Source: Leisingera caerulea DSM 24564 (GTDB lineage Bacteria > Pseudomonadota > Alphaproteobacteria > Rhodobacterales > Rhodobacteraceae). Taken from it: a DNA stretch of 64,000 nt. A program made the position numbers and the translations under genes. The DNA lies in assembly GCF_000473325.1 (NCBI RefSeq), contig NZ_KI421513.1, positions 2,179,217 through 2,243,216 of the forward strand. The letters are read 5' to 3'. Shown in pieces: positions 19,952-29,416 of the stretch. Numbering within the stretch: position 1 is the first letter of the stretch; every line of letters starts with the position of its first letter. The notes under the pieces are model-generated. The model searched no databases. It had not been told where the DNA came from and was given only the letters and a program-made list of their open reading frames with translations.

Positions 19952-19980
19952 TGTCTAAAGTTTGTTGCGGAGGGGTGCAA
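19952..19980 (-). promoter_or_regulatory. possible promoter of tRNA-Gln
   Basis: On the minus strand TTGCAC (19980-19975) is followed after 17 bp by TAGACA (19957-19952), ending 13 bases before the mature tRNA. The -35 is good and the -10 poor. Position is the main support. Confidence 0.4.
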
Positions 19981-20196
19981 GAGGGTTTTTGAAAAAAAAT
20001 GCAGTTCTTTCTCAAAGCTCCCCGCAAAACCTGCCGGCGGGCTGTTTAACACCGTCGGATAAGGGGCTTCAAGGCAGGATCCGCGAACGAAATTAAGGGG
20101 TTGTGAGAATGCTCGCCCAAGGTTTTCGAGGCGTGAACCGGTCCCGAAAGTGGACTTGATGAGGATAATCTGGCGGGCCGGGGCCGAAGAAATGCG

Positions 20197-20218
20197 GCCA
20201 GCCCGATGACGGGCTGGC
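20197..20218 (-). terminator. terminator of the CoA-transferase gene
   Basis: A perfect 9-bp stem (GCCAGCCCG / CGGGCTGGC) with a 4-nt loop, 17 bases after the stop codon. A weakly T-rich tail (ATTTCTTC) follows on the minus strand. Confidence 0.7.
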
Positions 20219-20234
20219 GCCGGGCGAAACAGTC

Positions 20235-22166
20235 TCAGGAGCCCCAGATGGCCTGATGCGCTTCCTCGCCGCTTTCGAATATGTGCGGCTGCACGCTGCG
20301 GCTGGCCAGCTCGCCCTGCATCTTCAGGCGCATGAAGGCGCTGGTGGTGTAATGGGCAACAGAGGCGCTGTTCTTCTCCAGCGTTTCACCGACGGAGGCG
20401 GCGTAGCCGTCCTGCAGGTCCTCGGCGATGCGGAAGCCGTTCTGGTTCATCACAATGTTCACGTCACGGCCGCTCTTGGCGAAAGCGTTCCGCAGGACGC
20501 GGTCCAGATCCTCGACATCCTGCTTCTTGCGCACGCTCCAGCCTTCGAGGTTGAGGAACATGGTGTGACGGGCGGCGTCATAGGTGACGCGTTCGGAGAG
20601 GTTGAGGTTCAACAGGTCGTTCATCAGCCCCATCGGCTCATCCCGGAAGATGCGCGTGTCCATCAGGGCGACGTTTTCGATGATCGGCTTGAACTCCATC
20701 TGATCGAGGATGTCGCGCTGCAGGTCGATGCCGGGGGCGATCTCGATCAGCTCCAGGCCCTTGGGGGTCAGCTGCAGCACGCAGCGTTCGGTGACGTACA
20801 GAACCGGCTGCGAGCGCTGCGAGGCGTAAGGCCCCGAGAAGGTGATCTGTTCGATCAGGCGGACGAATTTCTTGTTGCGGCCCTCCTGGACGATGCGCAG
20901 CTCGCCGTTTTCCACCGCCACTTTCAGCCCGCCCGCGGTGAAGGTGCCGGCAAAAACCACGGCGCGGGAGTTCTGGGAGATGTTGATAAAGCCGCCGCAG
21001 CCATTGAGGCGGCCGCCGAAGCGGGAGGCGTTGACGCTGCCCTCGGCGTCGCATTCGGCCATGCCGAGGCAGGTGAGGTCCAGCCCGCCGCCGTCATAGA
21101 AATCGAACATCTGGTTCTGGTCAATGATGGCGTCGGCATTGGCGGAGGAGCCGAAGCTGGAGCCGCCTGCCAGCACGCCGCCGACGGCGCCGGCCTCAGT
21201 AGTCAGGGTGATATAGGGGGTGGCTTTTTCCTCGTTGGCCACGGCAGCGACGCCGTCGGGCGCGCCGACGCCGAGGTTCACCGCGCCGTTGGGCGGCAGC
21301 TCAAAGGCGGCACGGCGGGCGATGATCTTGCGCTGGTCCAGCGGCATCTTAGCAATGCCTTCGACCGGCACCCGGATTTCGCCCGAAAGCGCCGGATTGT
21401 GCTGAACGCCATAATTCATCCGGTGCATTTCCGGGTCCTCGGCGACGCAAACGCAGTCCACCAGCAGGCCGGGGATTTTCACGTCCTTCGGCTTGATCGA
21501 GCCGTCCTCTACGATGCGTTCGACTTGGGCGATCACGATGCCGCCGTTGTTGTGGGCGGCCATCGCCTGGGCCAGGCAGTCCAGCGTCAGCGCCTCGCGT
21601 TCCATGCTGATGTTGCCGGAGCGGTCGGCGCTGGTGCCGCGGATAAAGGCGACGTCGATCTTGGTGGCCTTGTAGAACAGCCAGTCTTCGCCATCGACTT
21701 CGACATGCTTGACGATATCCTCCTCGGTCACCTTGTTGACTCTGCCGCCGCCATGGCGCGGGTCGACATAGGTGTGCAGGCCGACCTTGGAGAACAGCCC
21801 GGGCTGGCCGGCGGCGCATGCGCGGTAGAGCTGGGAGATCACCCCCTGGGGCAGGTTGTAGCCGCAAATCTTGTTCTCTTGCGCCGCTTGGGCGACCTTG
21901 GGCATCCTCCCGAAGTTGCCGGCGATCACCCGGCGCAAGAGGCCGTCGTGATGCAGCCGCCCGGTGCCCAGCCCCTTGCTGTCTCCGGCACCCGCACACA
22001 TGATCAGCGTGAGGTCGCGGGGGGCGCCCTGTTCCAGGAACCGTTTTTCCAGCGCTGCGTGCAGCATTTCAGGAATGCAGCTTTGCACGAAACCGGTTGT
22101 GGTTACGACATCCCCGTCCCGGATCAGCGCCATCGCCTGTTCGGTGGTGGTTGTCTTGTCTTTCAT
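20235..22166 (-). CDS. acyl-CoA:acetate/3-ketoacid CoA-transferase family protein (fused alpha-beta)
   Basis: A 643-residue class I CoA-transferase with both halves fused, as in propionate CoA-transferase and YdiF. N-terminal GDVVTTTGFVQSCIPE and the CAGAGDSKGLG loop mark the alpha half. The beta half has LGVGAPDGVAAVA and the catalytic glutamate E324 in LTTEAGAVGG. Such enzymes move CoA between acyl groups through a glutamyl-CoA thioester. Core homologues run about 520-540 residues, and here about 110-120 extra C-terminal residues (from about 525) are present. The ATG at 22166 follows GGGGAGGA. No metabolic partner gene is adjacent, so the substrate is open. Confidence 0.9.
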   Translation of the reverse strand: MKDKTTTTEQAMALIRDGDVVTTTGFVQSCIPEMLHAALEKRFLEQGAPRDLTLIMCAGAGDSKGLGTGRLHHDGLLRRVIAGNFGRMPKVAQAAQENKICGYNLPQGVISQLYRACAAGQPGLFSKVGLHTYVDPRHGGGRVNKVTEEDIVKHVEVDGEDWLFYKATKIDVAFIRGTSADRSGNISMEREALTLDCLAQAMAAHNNGGIVIAQVERIVEDGSIKPKDVKIPGLLVDCVCVAEDPEMHRMNYGVQHNPALSGEIRVPVEGIAKMPLDQRKIIARRAAFELPPNGAVNLGVGAPDGVAAVANEEKATPYITLTTEAGAVGGVLAGGSSFGSSANADAIIDQNQMFDFYDGGGLDLTCLGMAECDAEGSVNASRFGGRLNGCGGFINISQNSRAVVFAGTFTAGGLKVAVENGELRIVQEGRNKKFVRLIEQITFSGPYASQRSQPVLYVTERCVLQLTPKGLELIEIAPGIDLQRDILDQMEFKPIIENVALMDTRIFRDEPMGLMNDLLNLNLSERVTYDAARHTMFLNLEGWSVRKKQDVEDLDRVLRNAFAKSGRDVNIVMNQNGFRIAEDLQDGYAASVGETLEKNSASVAHYTTSAFMRLKMQGELASRSVQPHIFESGEEAHQAIWGS

Positions 22167-22392
22167 GGCGGCGCGTCCTCCCCGATGCCGGTTGCCGTCT
22201 GTTCAGAACCTGCGTCCTGACGGCGGCATGATCGGGAATGTTAGGCCCGCGCCGGCGCGGGGCAGTCCTTCGATTGCGTCAGCGGATCGAGAACTTACGA
22301 CATCGGTCAGCCACGTCTGGCTGGAAGTTTCCGATCGGCGCCTGCAATTTCCGCGGCCGGGCCGTTTTGTATACTGCTGCCGGCAATTGGGC

Positions 22393-24426
22393 CTAGAAAA
22401 AGCTTGCCCCGGCGTCCAGCCAATCGCTCAGGGTGATGCCTTCGAAGGTCACGGAGCAGCCGTCGCCGAATGCAAAAGTCAGCCCGTCGGCAGTGTCCTT
22501 GGCCTGCGCGGTCCAGGAGTGCGGGCCAATGATTTTCGTCCTGTCGACACCGAGTTCGAAGTCCGAAATTGTATCCGCACCTGTTTTTTGGGTGTTGAAC
22601 ACGAAGCAATCTGCGCCTGCTCCGCCGGTCAGGACGTCATCGCCTTTGCCGCCAGCCAAAGTGTCGTTTCCCGTGCCGCCTTCCAGGGTGTCGCGGCCTG
22701 ACCCGCCCGTAAGGACGTCATTATGGCTGCCGCCTGACAGGAAGTCGGCTGCGCCGCCGCCCTTCAGCCTGTCCGCGCCGCTGCCTCCGTCCAGGCAATC
22801 GCTGCCCCGGTTGCCGGTCAGGATGTCCCTGCCGCCGCCCCCCTGCAGGTCGTCATCACCGGAATTGCCGGAAAGGACATCCGCGCCTTTGCGGCCAAAA
22901 ATGAAGTCCTGGCCGGACCCGCCGCTCAGAACGTCGTCGCTGGCCGTTCCGGCAATCCTGTCCATGGCGGCAAAGGCATCCTTTTGCAGGTTCTGAACAT
23001 CCGTATTGCGCAGAATAACGTCAGACAGCGACGTGTCCCAAAGCGCCTTCAGATCCTCTGCCGGGATGCCTTCGCGGCCCTCGCTCCAGAATGGGTCGCC
23101 GTCGCGCAGGCGGGTGAACTGATCAATCATCACAAGCGTGAAGGTCTGCCCGAGCAGCCCATTGCCAAAGGCGTCCTCGGCAAGGCCGCCAATCCAGGCG
23201 TCGACCAGGTCGGTATCGCCATAAGCTTCTTCCAGCTTGGCGGCCAGCGCCGCGTCGGAGGTAATGTCGGAGAAGCTTTCCGCGCGGGACAGACCCAGAG
23301 CCTCGCGCAGATCATTATAGCTGGCCACCCCCATGTCGCGCCCGCGCTGGATGTTCAGCGCGGCCAGATCCAGCCCGCCGGCACCCGGCGGCCCGAACAG
23401 GAAGGAGCGCACGTCTTCGACCACCTTGGTGTCGATGGCTTCGGATGTCTGGGTGGCCGCCCCGCGCAGGACACTTTCGACCATGCCTTTCTGGCTGACC
23501 AGTTGCGGCTGGAAAAACGCATCGCGCAACGCCAGCGGGTCCAGCTGGGTGCCGTTTTCGGTGACCCGCTGCAGGTTGGCCGACAGCAGGGTATGCCCCA
23601 GCCGGTAGACGGCGCCGGAAAACTCAATCGCAATTCCCGGGTTCACCTCCGGGTCATGGCCCTGGTAGGCGCCAAAGGCATCATCGCCCAGCAGAACCGG
23701 CAGAAACTCCTTGAAGGTGATGGCTTGCACCAGGGCCTCGACCCGTGCGCGGGCGGCCTCGAACAGCTGATCGTCGGTCAGCGACGGGTCCCTTGCCGCC
23801 AGCTCTTCAATCAGCCGGTTGTGCTCGCGGGTGAACAGCGTGTGCATCGAGGTCAGGGCTACGTTTTCGGCGGCGCGGACATCGCCGGTCAGGAAGCCAT
23901 CGCCTTCGAGGTTGAGGAATTGATCCTCAGTCATCTTCAGCTTGCCGCCCTGGTCCCGCATTGCCGCGACCATCTCTGCGGTCGAGCCATAGATCATCGA
24001 GGCGTCGATGCAGGCGGTGATCTCGTTGAGGAATTCCCCGTCGTGCTGTTCCACCCGGGTGAACGGAATGATGGCGCTGCCGGTGCCGAAGGGATCAAAG
24101 AACGGATCGCCTTCGGGGACTGCTATGTCTGCATGCTCGCCGCTTTCGGTGCCGGTGAGCGACAAGTCATGGTCCAGGAACTGGCCCCAGATCCAAAGGA
24201 AATCTGACGCTCCGGCGGCATTTGCCGTTTCCCCGGTCTGGGCGGACAGGATGTTGGACACTTCGCGAGAGTTCGGCCTGTCCGCGCCCGCCATTTCGCC
24301 ATCCGGCCCCAGCGCGCTGCCCGCAAGCCTCAGCAGCTCTGTGCCGGTTGCGCCCCAGTCAGGATGGTCTGGATTTGCGGACGTGCCATCGGAGGGCCGT
24401 GCGGCCCCAATCTGTAAACTGGACAT
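22393..24426 (-). CDS. secreted animal-type haem peroxidase with RTX calcium-binding repeats
   Basis: A 677-residue protein. The peroxidase domain (about 20-480) carries the distal histidine H86 in GQFLDHDLS, catalytic arginine R200 in TREHNRL and the proximal haem ligand H279 in YRLGHTLL. Residues about 493-606 are RTX nonapeptides of the GGxGxDxLx kind, roughly a dozen. There is no N-terminal signal peptide, so type I secretion with a C-terminal signal is expected. Related roseobacter peroxidases have been linked to extracellular superoxide formation and Mn(II) oxidation; whether this one does the same is unproven. The ATG at 24426 follows GGGGGA; an upstream TTG is less likely. No T1SS genes are adjacent. 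Confidence 0.93.
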   Translation of the reverse strand: MSSLQIGAARPSDGTSANPDHPDWGATGTELLRLAGSALGPDGEMAGADRPNSREVSNILSAQTGETANAAGASDFLWIWGQFLDHDLSLTGTESGEHADIAVPEGDPFFDPFGTGSAIIPFTRVEQHDGEFLNEITACIDASMIYGSTAEMVAAMRDQGGKLKMTEDQFLNLEGDGFLTGDVRAAENVALTSMHTLFTREHNRLIEELAARDPSLTDDQLFEAARARVEALVQAITFKEFLPVLLGDDAFGAYQGHDPEVNPGIAIEFSGAVYRLGHTLLSANLQRVTENGTQLDPLALRDAFFQPQLVSQKGMVESVLRGAATQTSEAIDTKVVEDVRSFLFGPPGAGGLDLAALNIQRGRDMGVASYNDLREALGLSRAESFSDITSDAALAAKLEEAYGDTDLVDAWIGGLAEDAFGNGLLGQTFTLVMIDQFTRLRDGDPFWSEGREGIPAEDLKALWDTSLSDVILRNTDVQNLQKDAFAAMDRIAGTASDDVLSGGSGQDFIFGRKGADVLSGNSGDDDLQGGGGRDILTGNRGSDCLDGGSGADRLKGGGAADFLSGGSHNDVLTGGSGRDTLEGGTGNDTLAGGKGDDVLTGGAGADCFVFNTQKTGADTISDFELGVDRTKIIGPHSWTAQAKDTADGLTFAFGDGCSVTFEGITLSDWLDAGASFF

Positions 24427-24666
24427 GTGATCCCCCAATCACTCGTAAAAAACAATGTCACCGGAAATGCCATCGCGCGGCCCCGGAAACGCCTGTGCGC
24501 CCCGTGCCGCCGAACGCCGATATCCCCCGCAGGTGCAGCCGTGCGCGGGCTGCAGTTTTCAGGTAGTGCTTCACGATTTCGTGTCAAACCGTGGGTTTTC
24601 GTGAATACGGCGGCGCCGGCCGATTGCACTCGCCCCGGCGAGAGCCGCCGTGCGGGATTGGGGTGT

Positions 24667-27048
24667 TCAGGCCTGCCTGGCCTGCGGCGCGGCACCGCCG
24701 GTATCGCTGGTTCCGGTCCACTTGGCAATTTGTCCCAGCAGTTCCTTCTTGCGCACCGGTTTAGACAGGAACCCCACCATGCCCGCCGCGCGGCAGGCGG
24801 CCTCGTCTGTGCTCAGCACATTGGCGGTCAGTGCCAGAATCGGGCAGGGCGCGCGGCTGTTTTCCTGCTCCCACGCCCGCAGCCGGCGGGTTGCCTCAAG
24901 CCCGTCCATCACCGGCATCGACATATCCATCAGCACCAGGTCGAACGGCTGCGCGGCAAAGGTTTCGACCGCTTCCTGGCCGTTGCTGCAAATGGTCATC
25001 TGGATGCCGGACGGGCCAAGCATCTTTTTCAGAACCAGCTGGTTGGTGCGGTTGTCCTCTGCCACCAGCAGCCGCAGGCTGCTGAACCCGGCAGCAGCCT
25101 GTCTGGCCGCTTCTGATTGCGGCGCCGGGACGGCAGGCGCAGCACCGGGGTGCAAGGCCTCCTGCAGTGTCTGCAGCAGCACCCTGTTGCGGGCGGGTTT
25201 CATCAGCACGTGCAAGGTCTTGCACTGCTTGAGCGCCTGGTAGTCTGAGATCAGCCGGCTGCCGACGCAAAACACGACCGGCAGCTCGCGGCAGCCGGGC
25301 AGGCTGTGCAGCCGCTGGCACAGGTTTCTGGCTTGCTCCAGCGGCACGCTGTTTTCGACCAGCACCAGGTCAGGCTGCTGCTGCCGGGCGGCCAGCGCTT
25401 CAATCTGCTCCAGCAGCTCCGCCGCACCGGGCGGGACCATTGTCTCTGCGCCCCAGAATGCCAGCTGGCGCAGCCGCACATCGCGGGAAAACGCCAGATC
25501 GGCGACCACGGCAACCCGTTTGCCGGACAGCGGCCTGGAAGGTGCCGGTGACGGGGCCGCAACCGGCAGCGTCAGGCAAACCGTGAAACAGGAGCCCTTG
25601 CCGCTCTTTGAGACCACGTCGATACGCCCACCCATGGCCTGTGCCAGCCGTGACGAGATGGCCAGCCCCAGGCCGGTGCCCTCAAAGCGCCGGGCGGTGG
25701 TGCTTTCCACCTGTTCGAAGGCATGGAAGATCTGGCCGATGCTGTCCTCGGGAATGCCGACGCCGGTGTCGCGGACGTCGATGCACAGCGGGATGTTGTG
25801 GCTGGGATCGTAATTGAGGGTGATGCTGATATGGCCTTCGAGGGTGAATTTAACGGCGTTGCCAACCAGGTTCATCAGGATCTGCCGCACCCGGCCGCTG
25901 TCGCCGATAAATTCTGGCGGCGTGTGCTCCGGGATGTCGATACAGATTTCCACACCCTTGGCGGTGGCGCTGGGCGACATCAGCGTGGCCACGTCATAGA
26001 TCACATCGCGCAGGTTGAACGGCTGCTGCAGCATTTGCGCCTTGCCGGCTTCCAGCTTTGAAAAGTCGAGAATGTCATTGACGATGCGCAGCAGCGCCTC
26101 GGAGGAGGCCAGGATGGTGCCGGTGCAGGATTTCTGCTCCGGGTTAAGCTGGGTTTCGTTCAGCACTTCCGCCATTCCCAGCACCCCGTTGATCGGGGTG
26201 CGGATTTCGTGGCTCATGGTTGCCAGAAAGCGCGACTTGGTCTCAGTTGCGGCCTCAGCGCGGGCCTTTTCCTGCTGCAAATGCTCGGCAATCCGCTTTT
26301 TTTCCTGCAAGCTCGCATCAAGCGTGTCGAGCGCCGCAAACACGGCCCCGATTTCGTCTTCGGCTTTCGGCGGGCCGGATTGTTCCCCGCTGGCCAGCCG
26401 CTGCAGCGTGGCGGCGGCCGACTGGATCGCTGCTGAAATGGTATGGGCCTTACGCATCGAGAAAATCAGCGCCGCGGCCATCATCAGCGCAGTTCCTGTC
26501 AGACCAAGAACAAAGATACGCGACAGCGCCTGATTGGCTGCCGCGACGGTTTGCTCCGCGTGCACCGCAGCAAGGGAGGTCACCATCGCGGCCTGCCGGG
26601 TGACGGCCTCGCTGCTCATCATCAGCGCGCTGAGGGTCGGGATCTCTTGGGCCGGTTTGATGCTGAGCAGAACAACTGCCATCTGGCACCATTCGGCCAG
26701 CATATCGTTCAGCGCTTCGGCCTCGGCCCTGAGCGGCCCTGGCAGCGGTTGCTGCAGCAAGGCGCTGAGGTCGCGGTTTATGACCTGAAGATGCGCCTGG
26801 AAGTTTTCGGCCACTTCTTCCTGCGGGATCAGCCGGGTCATCGACAGCACATCCTGGGCATAGGTTTGGGCGGCCGTGATGCCGGTGCTGACGCTGCTGG
26901 TGCGGCGGGTGACTTCCAGTGCGGCTTCCAGCACGGCGTCTTTGCGGCTGGAGGCATAGACCGCCATGCCGCCGACCAGCAGCACTGCAAACAGCGCGGC
27001 CACCGTGATGACAAGTACCGGCAGGACAATGGATCGCTTGATGATCAT
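24667..27048 (-). CDS. hybrid sensor histidine kinase / response regulator
   Basis: A 793-residue membrane kinase with TM1 at about 8-31, a periplasmic helical domain, TM2 at about 177-197 and a HAMP-like linker. HisKA carries the phospho-histidine H280 in MSHEIRTPINGVLG, and HATPase_c has N397, DTGVGIPED and GTGLGLAIS. There are two receiver-like domains. The second (about 655-780) is intact, with D708 in LVLMDMSMP. The first (about 510-632) keeps the lysine K617 but has E565 where the phospho-acceptor Asp should be, so it is probably not phosphorylated. It lies 25 bp after the cytochrome c peroxidase gene on the same strand, likely one operon. No Hpt domain or cognate DNA-binding regulator is adjacent. 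Confidence 0.93.
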   Translation of the reverse strand: MIIKRSIVLPVLVITVAALFAVLLVGGMAVYASSRKDAVLEAALEVTRRTSSVSTGITAAQTYAQDVLSMTRLIPQEEVAENFQAHLQVINRDLSALLQQPLPGPLRAEAEALNDMLAEWCQMAVVLLSIKPAQEIPTLSALMMSSEAVTRQAAMVTSLAAVHAEQTVAAANQALSRIFVLGLTGTALMMAAALIFSMRKAHTISAAIQSAAATLQRLASGEQSGPPKAEDEIGAVFAALDTLDASLQEKKRIAEHLQQEKARAEAATETKSRFLATMSHEIRTPINGVLGMAEVLNETQLNPEQKSCTGTILASSEALLRIVNDILDFSKLEAGKAQMLQQPFNLRDVIYDVATLMSPSATAKGVEICIDIPEHTPPEFIGDSGRVRQILMNLVGNAVKFTLEGHISITLNYDPSHNIPLCIDVRDTGVGIPEDSIGQIFHAFEQVESTTARRFEGTGLGLAISSRLAQAMGGRIDVVSKSGKGSCFTVCLTLPVAAPSPAPSRPLSGKRVAVVADLAFSRDVRLRQLAFWGAETMVPPGAAELLEQIEALAARQQQPDLVLVENSVPLEQARNLCQRLHSLPGCRELPVVFCVGSRLISDYQALKQCKTLHVLMKPARNRVLLQTLQEALHPGAAPAVPAPQSEAARQAAAGFSSLRLLVAEDNRTNQLVLKKMLGPSGIQMTICSNGQEAVETFAAQPFDLVLMDMSMPVMDGLEATRRLRAWEQENSRAPCPILALTANVLSTDEAACRAAGMVGFLSKPVRKKELLGQIAKWTGTSDTGGAAPQARQA

Positions 27049-27073
27049 GAAAGGATGCCTTCAGCCGCGCGCA

Positions 27074-28072
27074 TCAATTGGCCGGCAGGATCGGTGTGGG
27101 CACATTGGTTTCATTGTCCGTCAGTGTCTCAAGAAAGGCGATCAGGTCTGCAATATCGCCCTCGCTGGCGGCGAACCCGTTGATGTCCGTCTGCCGCTCA
27201 ATTCCGGCAGCGCCGCCATCGGCATAATGACGGATGACCGCAGTCAGCGACGGCAGCGACCCGTCGTGCATATAGGGCGCCCGCAAGACGATATTGCGCA
27301 GCCCCGGGGTCTTGAAGCGGAAGTACCCGGTTGGGTCTTGCGGCGGCACGCCGCCGCCGCCCAGGTCCGTGGCGGGCAGTCCGATATCATGCATCCTGTT
27401 GTCGGTGAACATCCAGCCGGAATGGCAGGACACGCAGTTTGCGCGCCCGGTGAACAAAGTAAAGCCGCGCTTGGCGGCTTCTGATACCGCGCTGGTATCG
27501 CCGCTGACCCAGCGGTCAAAGCCGGCGACCCCGCTGACGATTGTCCGCTGATAGGTTGCCAGTGCGGTAAGGATGGTCTCCTTGCGGATGCCCTGGCCGG
27601 GAAACAGCCGCTCAAACCAGGCCTTGTACTCGGTCACTGCCGTCAGGCGGGCGACGATGTCCTCAAAACTCGCGTTCATTTCATCCGGTGCGGTGATCGG
27701 GCCGACAGCCTGCTCTTCCAGGCTGGCCGCCCGTCCGTCCCAGAACAGCGGGGTGATCCAGGCGGCATTCAGGATCGTCGGCGCGTGGCGGTGCACGGGG
27801 TTGTCGGAAGCGCCGATTGCCTTGGGCACCGGGGTTTCCCAGCCGAAGGAGGGGTTGTGGCAGCTGGAACAGCTGATGTTCTGTGCGCCGGACAAGCGCG
27901 GGTCGAAAAACAGCATCTTGCCCAGGGTGGCGACACCGCGGTCATACGGCGCGTTTTCGGGGAACGGTACCGTATCCGGACGCCGGAACGCATCAAGCCC
28001 GGCGGGTTGCGCCAGGCTCTGGATAGCCCAAAACAGCAGCGGCACCACAGCGGCGGCAGCTTTCCACTGCAT
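27074..28072 (-). CDS. di-haem cytochrome c peroxidase (MauG-like family)
   Basis: A 332-residue periplasmic protein with a signal peptide (residues about 1-22) and two c-type haem sites: C68-SS-C71-H72 and C213-VS-C216-H217. FDPRLSGAQNISCSSCHNP is typical of bacterial cytochrome c peroxidases. It reduces H2O2 to water with electrons from cytochrome c, or carries out MauG-like oxidations. It has a near-perfect ribosome binding site (AGGAGG) and precedes the hybrid kinase by 25 bp. nnrS lies 121 bp upstream on the same strand. The pairing with a sensor kinase suggests redox or peroxide sensing (inference). Confidence 0.93.
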   Translation of the reverse strand: MQWKAAAAVVPLLFWAIQSLAQPAGLDAFRRPDTVPFPENAPYDRGVATLGKMLFFDPRLSGAQNISCSSCHNPSFGWETPVPKAIGASDNPVHRHAPTILNAAWITPLFWDGRAASLEEQAVGPITAPDEMNASFEDIVARLTAVTEYKAWFERLFPGQGIRKETILTALATYQRTIVSGVAGFDRWVSGDTSAVSEAAKRGFTLFTGRANCVSCHSGWMFTDNRMHDIGLPATDLGGGGVPPQDPTGYFRFKTPGLRNIVLRAPYMHDGSLPSLTAVIRHYADGGAAGIERQTDINGFAASEGDIADLIAFLETLTDNETNVPTPILPAN

Positions 28073-28193
28073 TCAGGACCTCCTCTAGCAATCCATTTCT
28101 ACCTACCCGGAATGGCAGCATCTGAGAAGGCCGTTAATTTTGCGTGAGACATGCATGTTTGCTGGGGCAGAGCAGGCGGGCCACCGCCCCGGG

Positions 28194-29387
28194 CTAAGGC
28201 TTTCCGGAAACTTTCTTGGGGCCGATGCGCCGGGTGACCAGCCAGGGCCCGGTTTTCAGCACCATCAAAGCAAATCCCGCGGTCCATACCACAGCCGAAA
28301 CGGTGATCCCGTCCCAGCCAGCGGCGAGCTCTGCACTGCCTGCAAGGCGCAAGGCGGCAGCGCCCAGCAGCAGCATGAACGCAAGGGTCAGGGCAGGGCC
28401 AGCAACCAGCGGGCGGCCGCTGTGGCCCATGGTGGCGCGCATCATTACCGCCAGCGTCATGCCGCCGATGGCGCCGATGCCCAGGATATGCGCCGCCGCC
28501 GCAGGTTCCAGCAGGCCAAAGGGAACCCCGCCCGCGGCGATCAGCCCGGCCGGCACCAGCGCATAAGCCAGGTGCAGCATCAGCAGCAGCGGATCCGGCA
28601 GGGTGGCAAGGCCGCGCCAGCGCGCCAGCCGCACAAGGTGCAGCACACCGGCTGCCAGCAGCAGCGCGCCGCTAAGGGCGGCCCAGGGCGCGGCGGTCCA
28701 GGCCAGCAGCGCCGCGGCGCCGACGACCAGCGTCACCGCATCGAATTTCCCGAACGGCACCGGCATCTTTGCAGCCCCGCGTTTGGCCAGCCAGTTGCGG
28801 GTAAAGCTGGGAATGATCCGGCCGCCGATCAGCATGATCAGAAAGATCAGAACCGCAATGCCCAAACGGCGCGAGAAATCCGCCGTGCCTTGGGTCATCG
28901 CCTCAAGGTGAAAGCAGACGTTGGCGAGGCCCAGAAGGGTAACCGGCACCAGGACCTTGAGGTTGCGCCAGTTCTCGCCGGCAATGATCTCACGCGCGAT
29001 CATGGCTATGACTGCGGCCAGAAAGGCGCAGTCGGCAACCATCACACCCAGCGCGGGCAGCCCCAGCCAGCCCGCCGCTGCCATCCGCCCCAACAGCCAC
29101 ACTCCCGACAGCAGCGCCAGCGGCCAGCCGCGCGCGGGCATCCGGCCGGTCCAGTTCGGCACTGCGGTGAACAGGAAGCCCGCCACCACCGCGGCGCCAT
29201 AGCCAAAGATCATCTCGTGAATGTGCCAGTCAGTCGCCGGAAACGGCCCGCTGTAATCCAGATCGCCGCGCCAGATCAGCAGCCAAGCGGGAATTGCCGT
29301 CAGAGCAAACAGGCAAGCCCCCAGAAAGAACGGCCTGAAGCCGAAGGAAAACAGAATAGGGCCAGTGTATTCGGTTCGCGCAGCCAT
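28194..29387 (-). CDS. nnrS: NnrS family haem-copper membrane protein (NO response)
   Basis: A 397-residue integral membrane protein with about 12 predicted helices. Family motifs FGFRPFFLGA, DWHIHEMIFGYGAAVVAGFLFTAVPNWTGR (in pieces) and GGRIIPSFTRNW are all present, including the conserved histidines of the haem and copper sites. NnrS proteins protect against nitrosative stress by lowering iron-nitrosyl complexes and usually accompany NnrR-controlled nitric oxide reductase genes, as here. The start at 29387 is preferred because GGAGG precedes it at ideal spacing; ATG at 29399 and TTG at 29411 are in frame. Confidence 0.93.
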   Translation of the reverse strand: MAARTEYTGPILFSFGFRPFFLGACLFALTAIPAWLLIWRGDLDYSGPFPATDWHIHEMIFGYGAAVVAGFLFTAVPNWTGRMPARGWPLALLSGVWLLGRMAAAGWLGLPALGVMVADCAFLAAVIAMIAREIIAGENWRNLKVLVPVTLLGLANVCFHLEAMTQGTADFSRRLGIAVLIFLIMLIGGRIIPSFTRNWLAKRGAAKMPVPFGKFDAVTLVVGAAALLAWTAAPWAALSGALLLAAGVLHLVRLARWRGLATLPDPLLLMLHLAYALVPAGLIAAGGVPFGLLEPAAAAHILGIGAIGGMTLAVMMRATMGHSGRPLVAGPALTLAFMLLLGAAALRLAGSAELAAGWDGITVSAVVWTAGFALMVLKTGPWLVTRRIGPKKVSGKP

Positions 29388-29416
29388 GGTGGCCTCCATG
29401 CGTCCGGTCAACGTCA

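Noticed and set aside
20256..22220. 654-codon open frame on the plus strand
   Set aside because: Antisense to the CoA-transferase gene, which has a clear family match and ribosome binding site.
22984..24207. 407-codon plus-strand open frame
   Set aside because: Antisense to the haem peroxidase domain.
24572..24583. CACGA-TT-TCGTG dyad upstream of the peroxidase as an operator
   Set aside because: Only 5-bp arms and 146 bp from the start; too weak to list as a feature.
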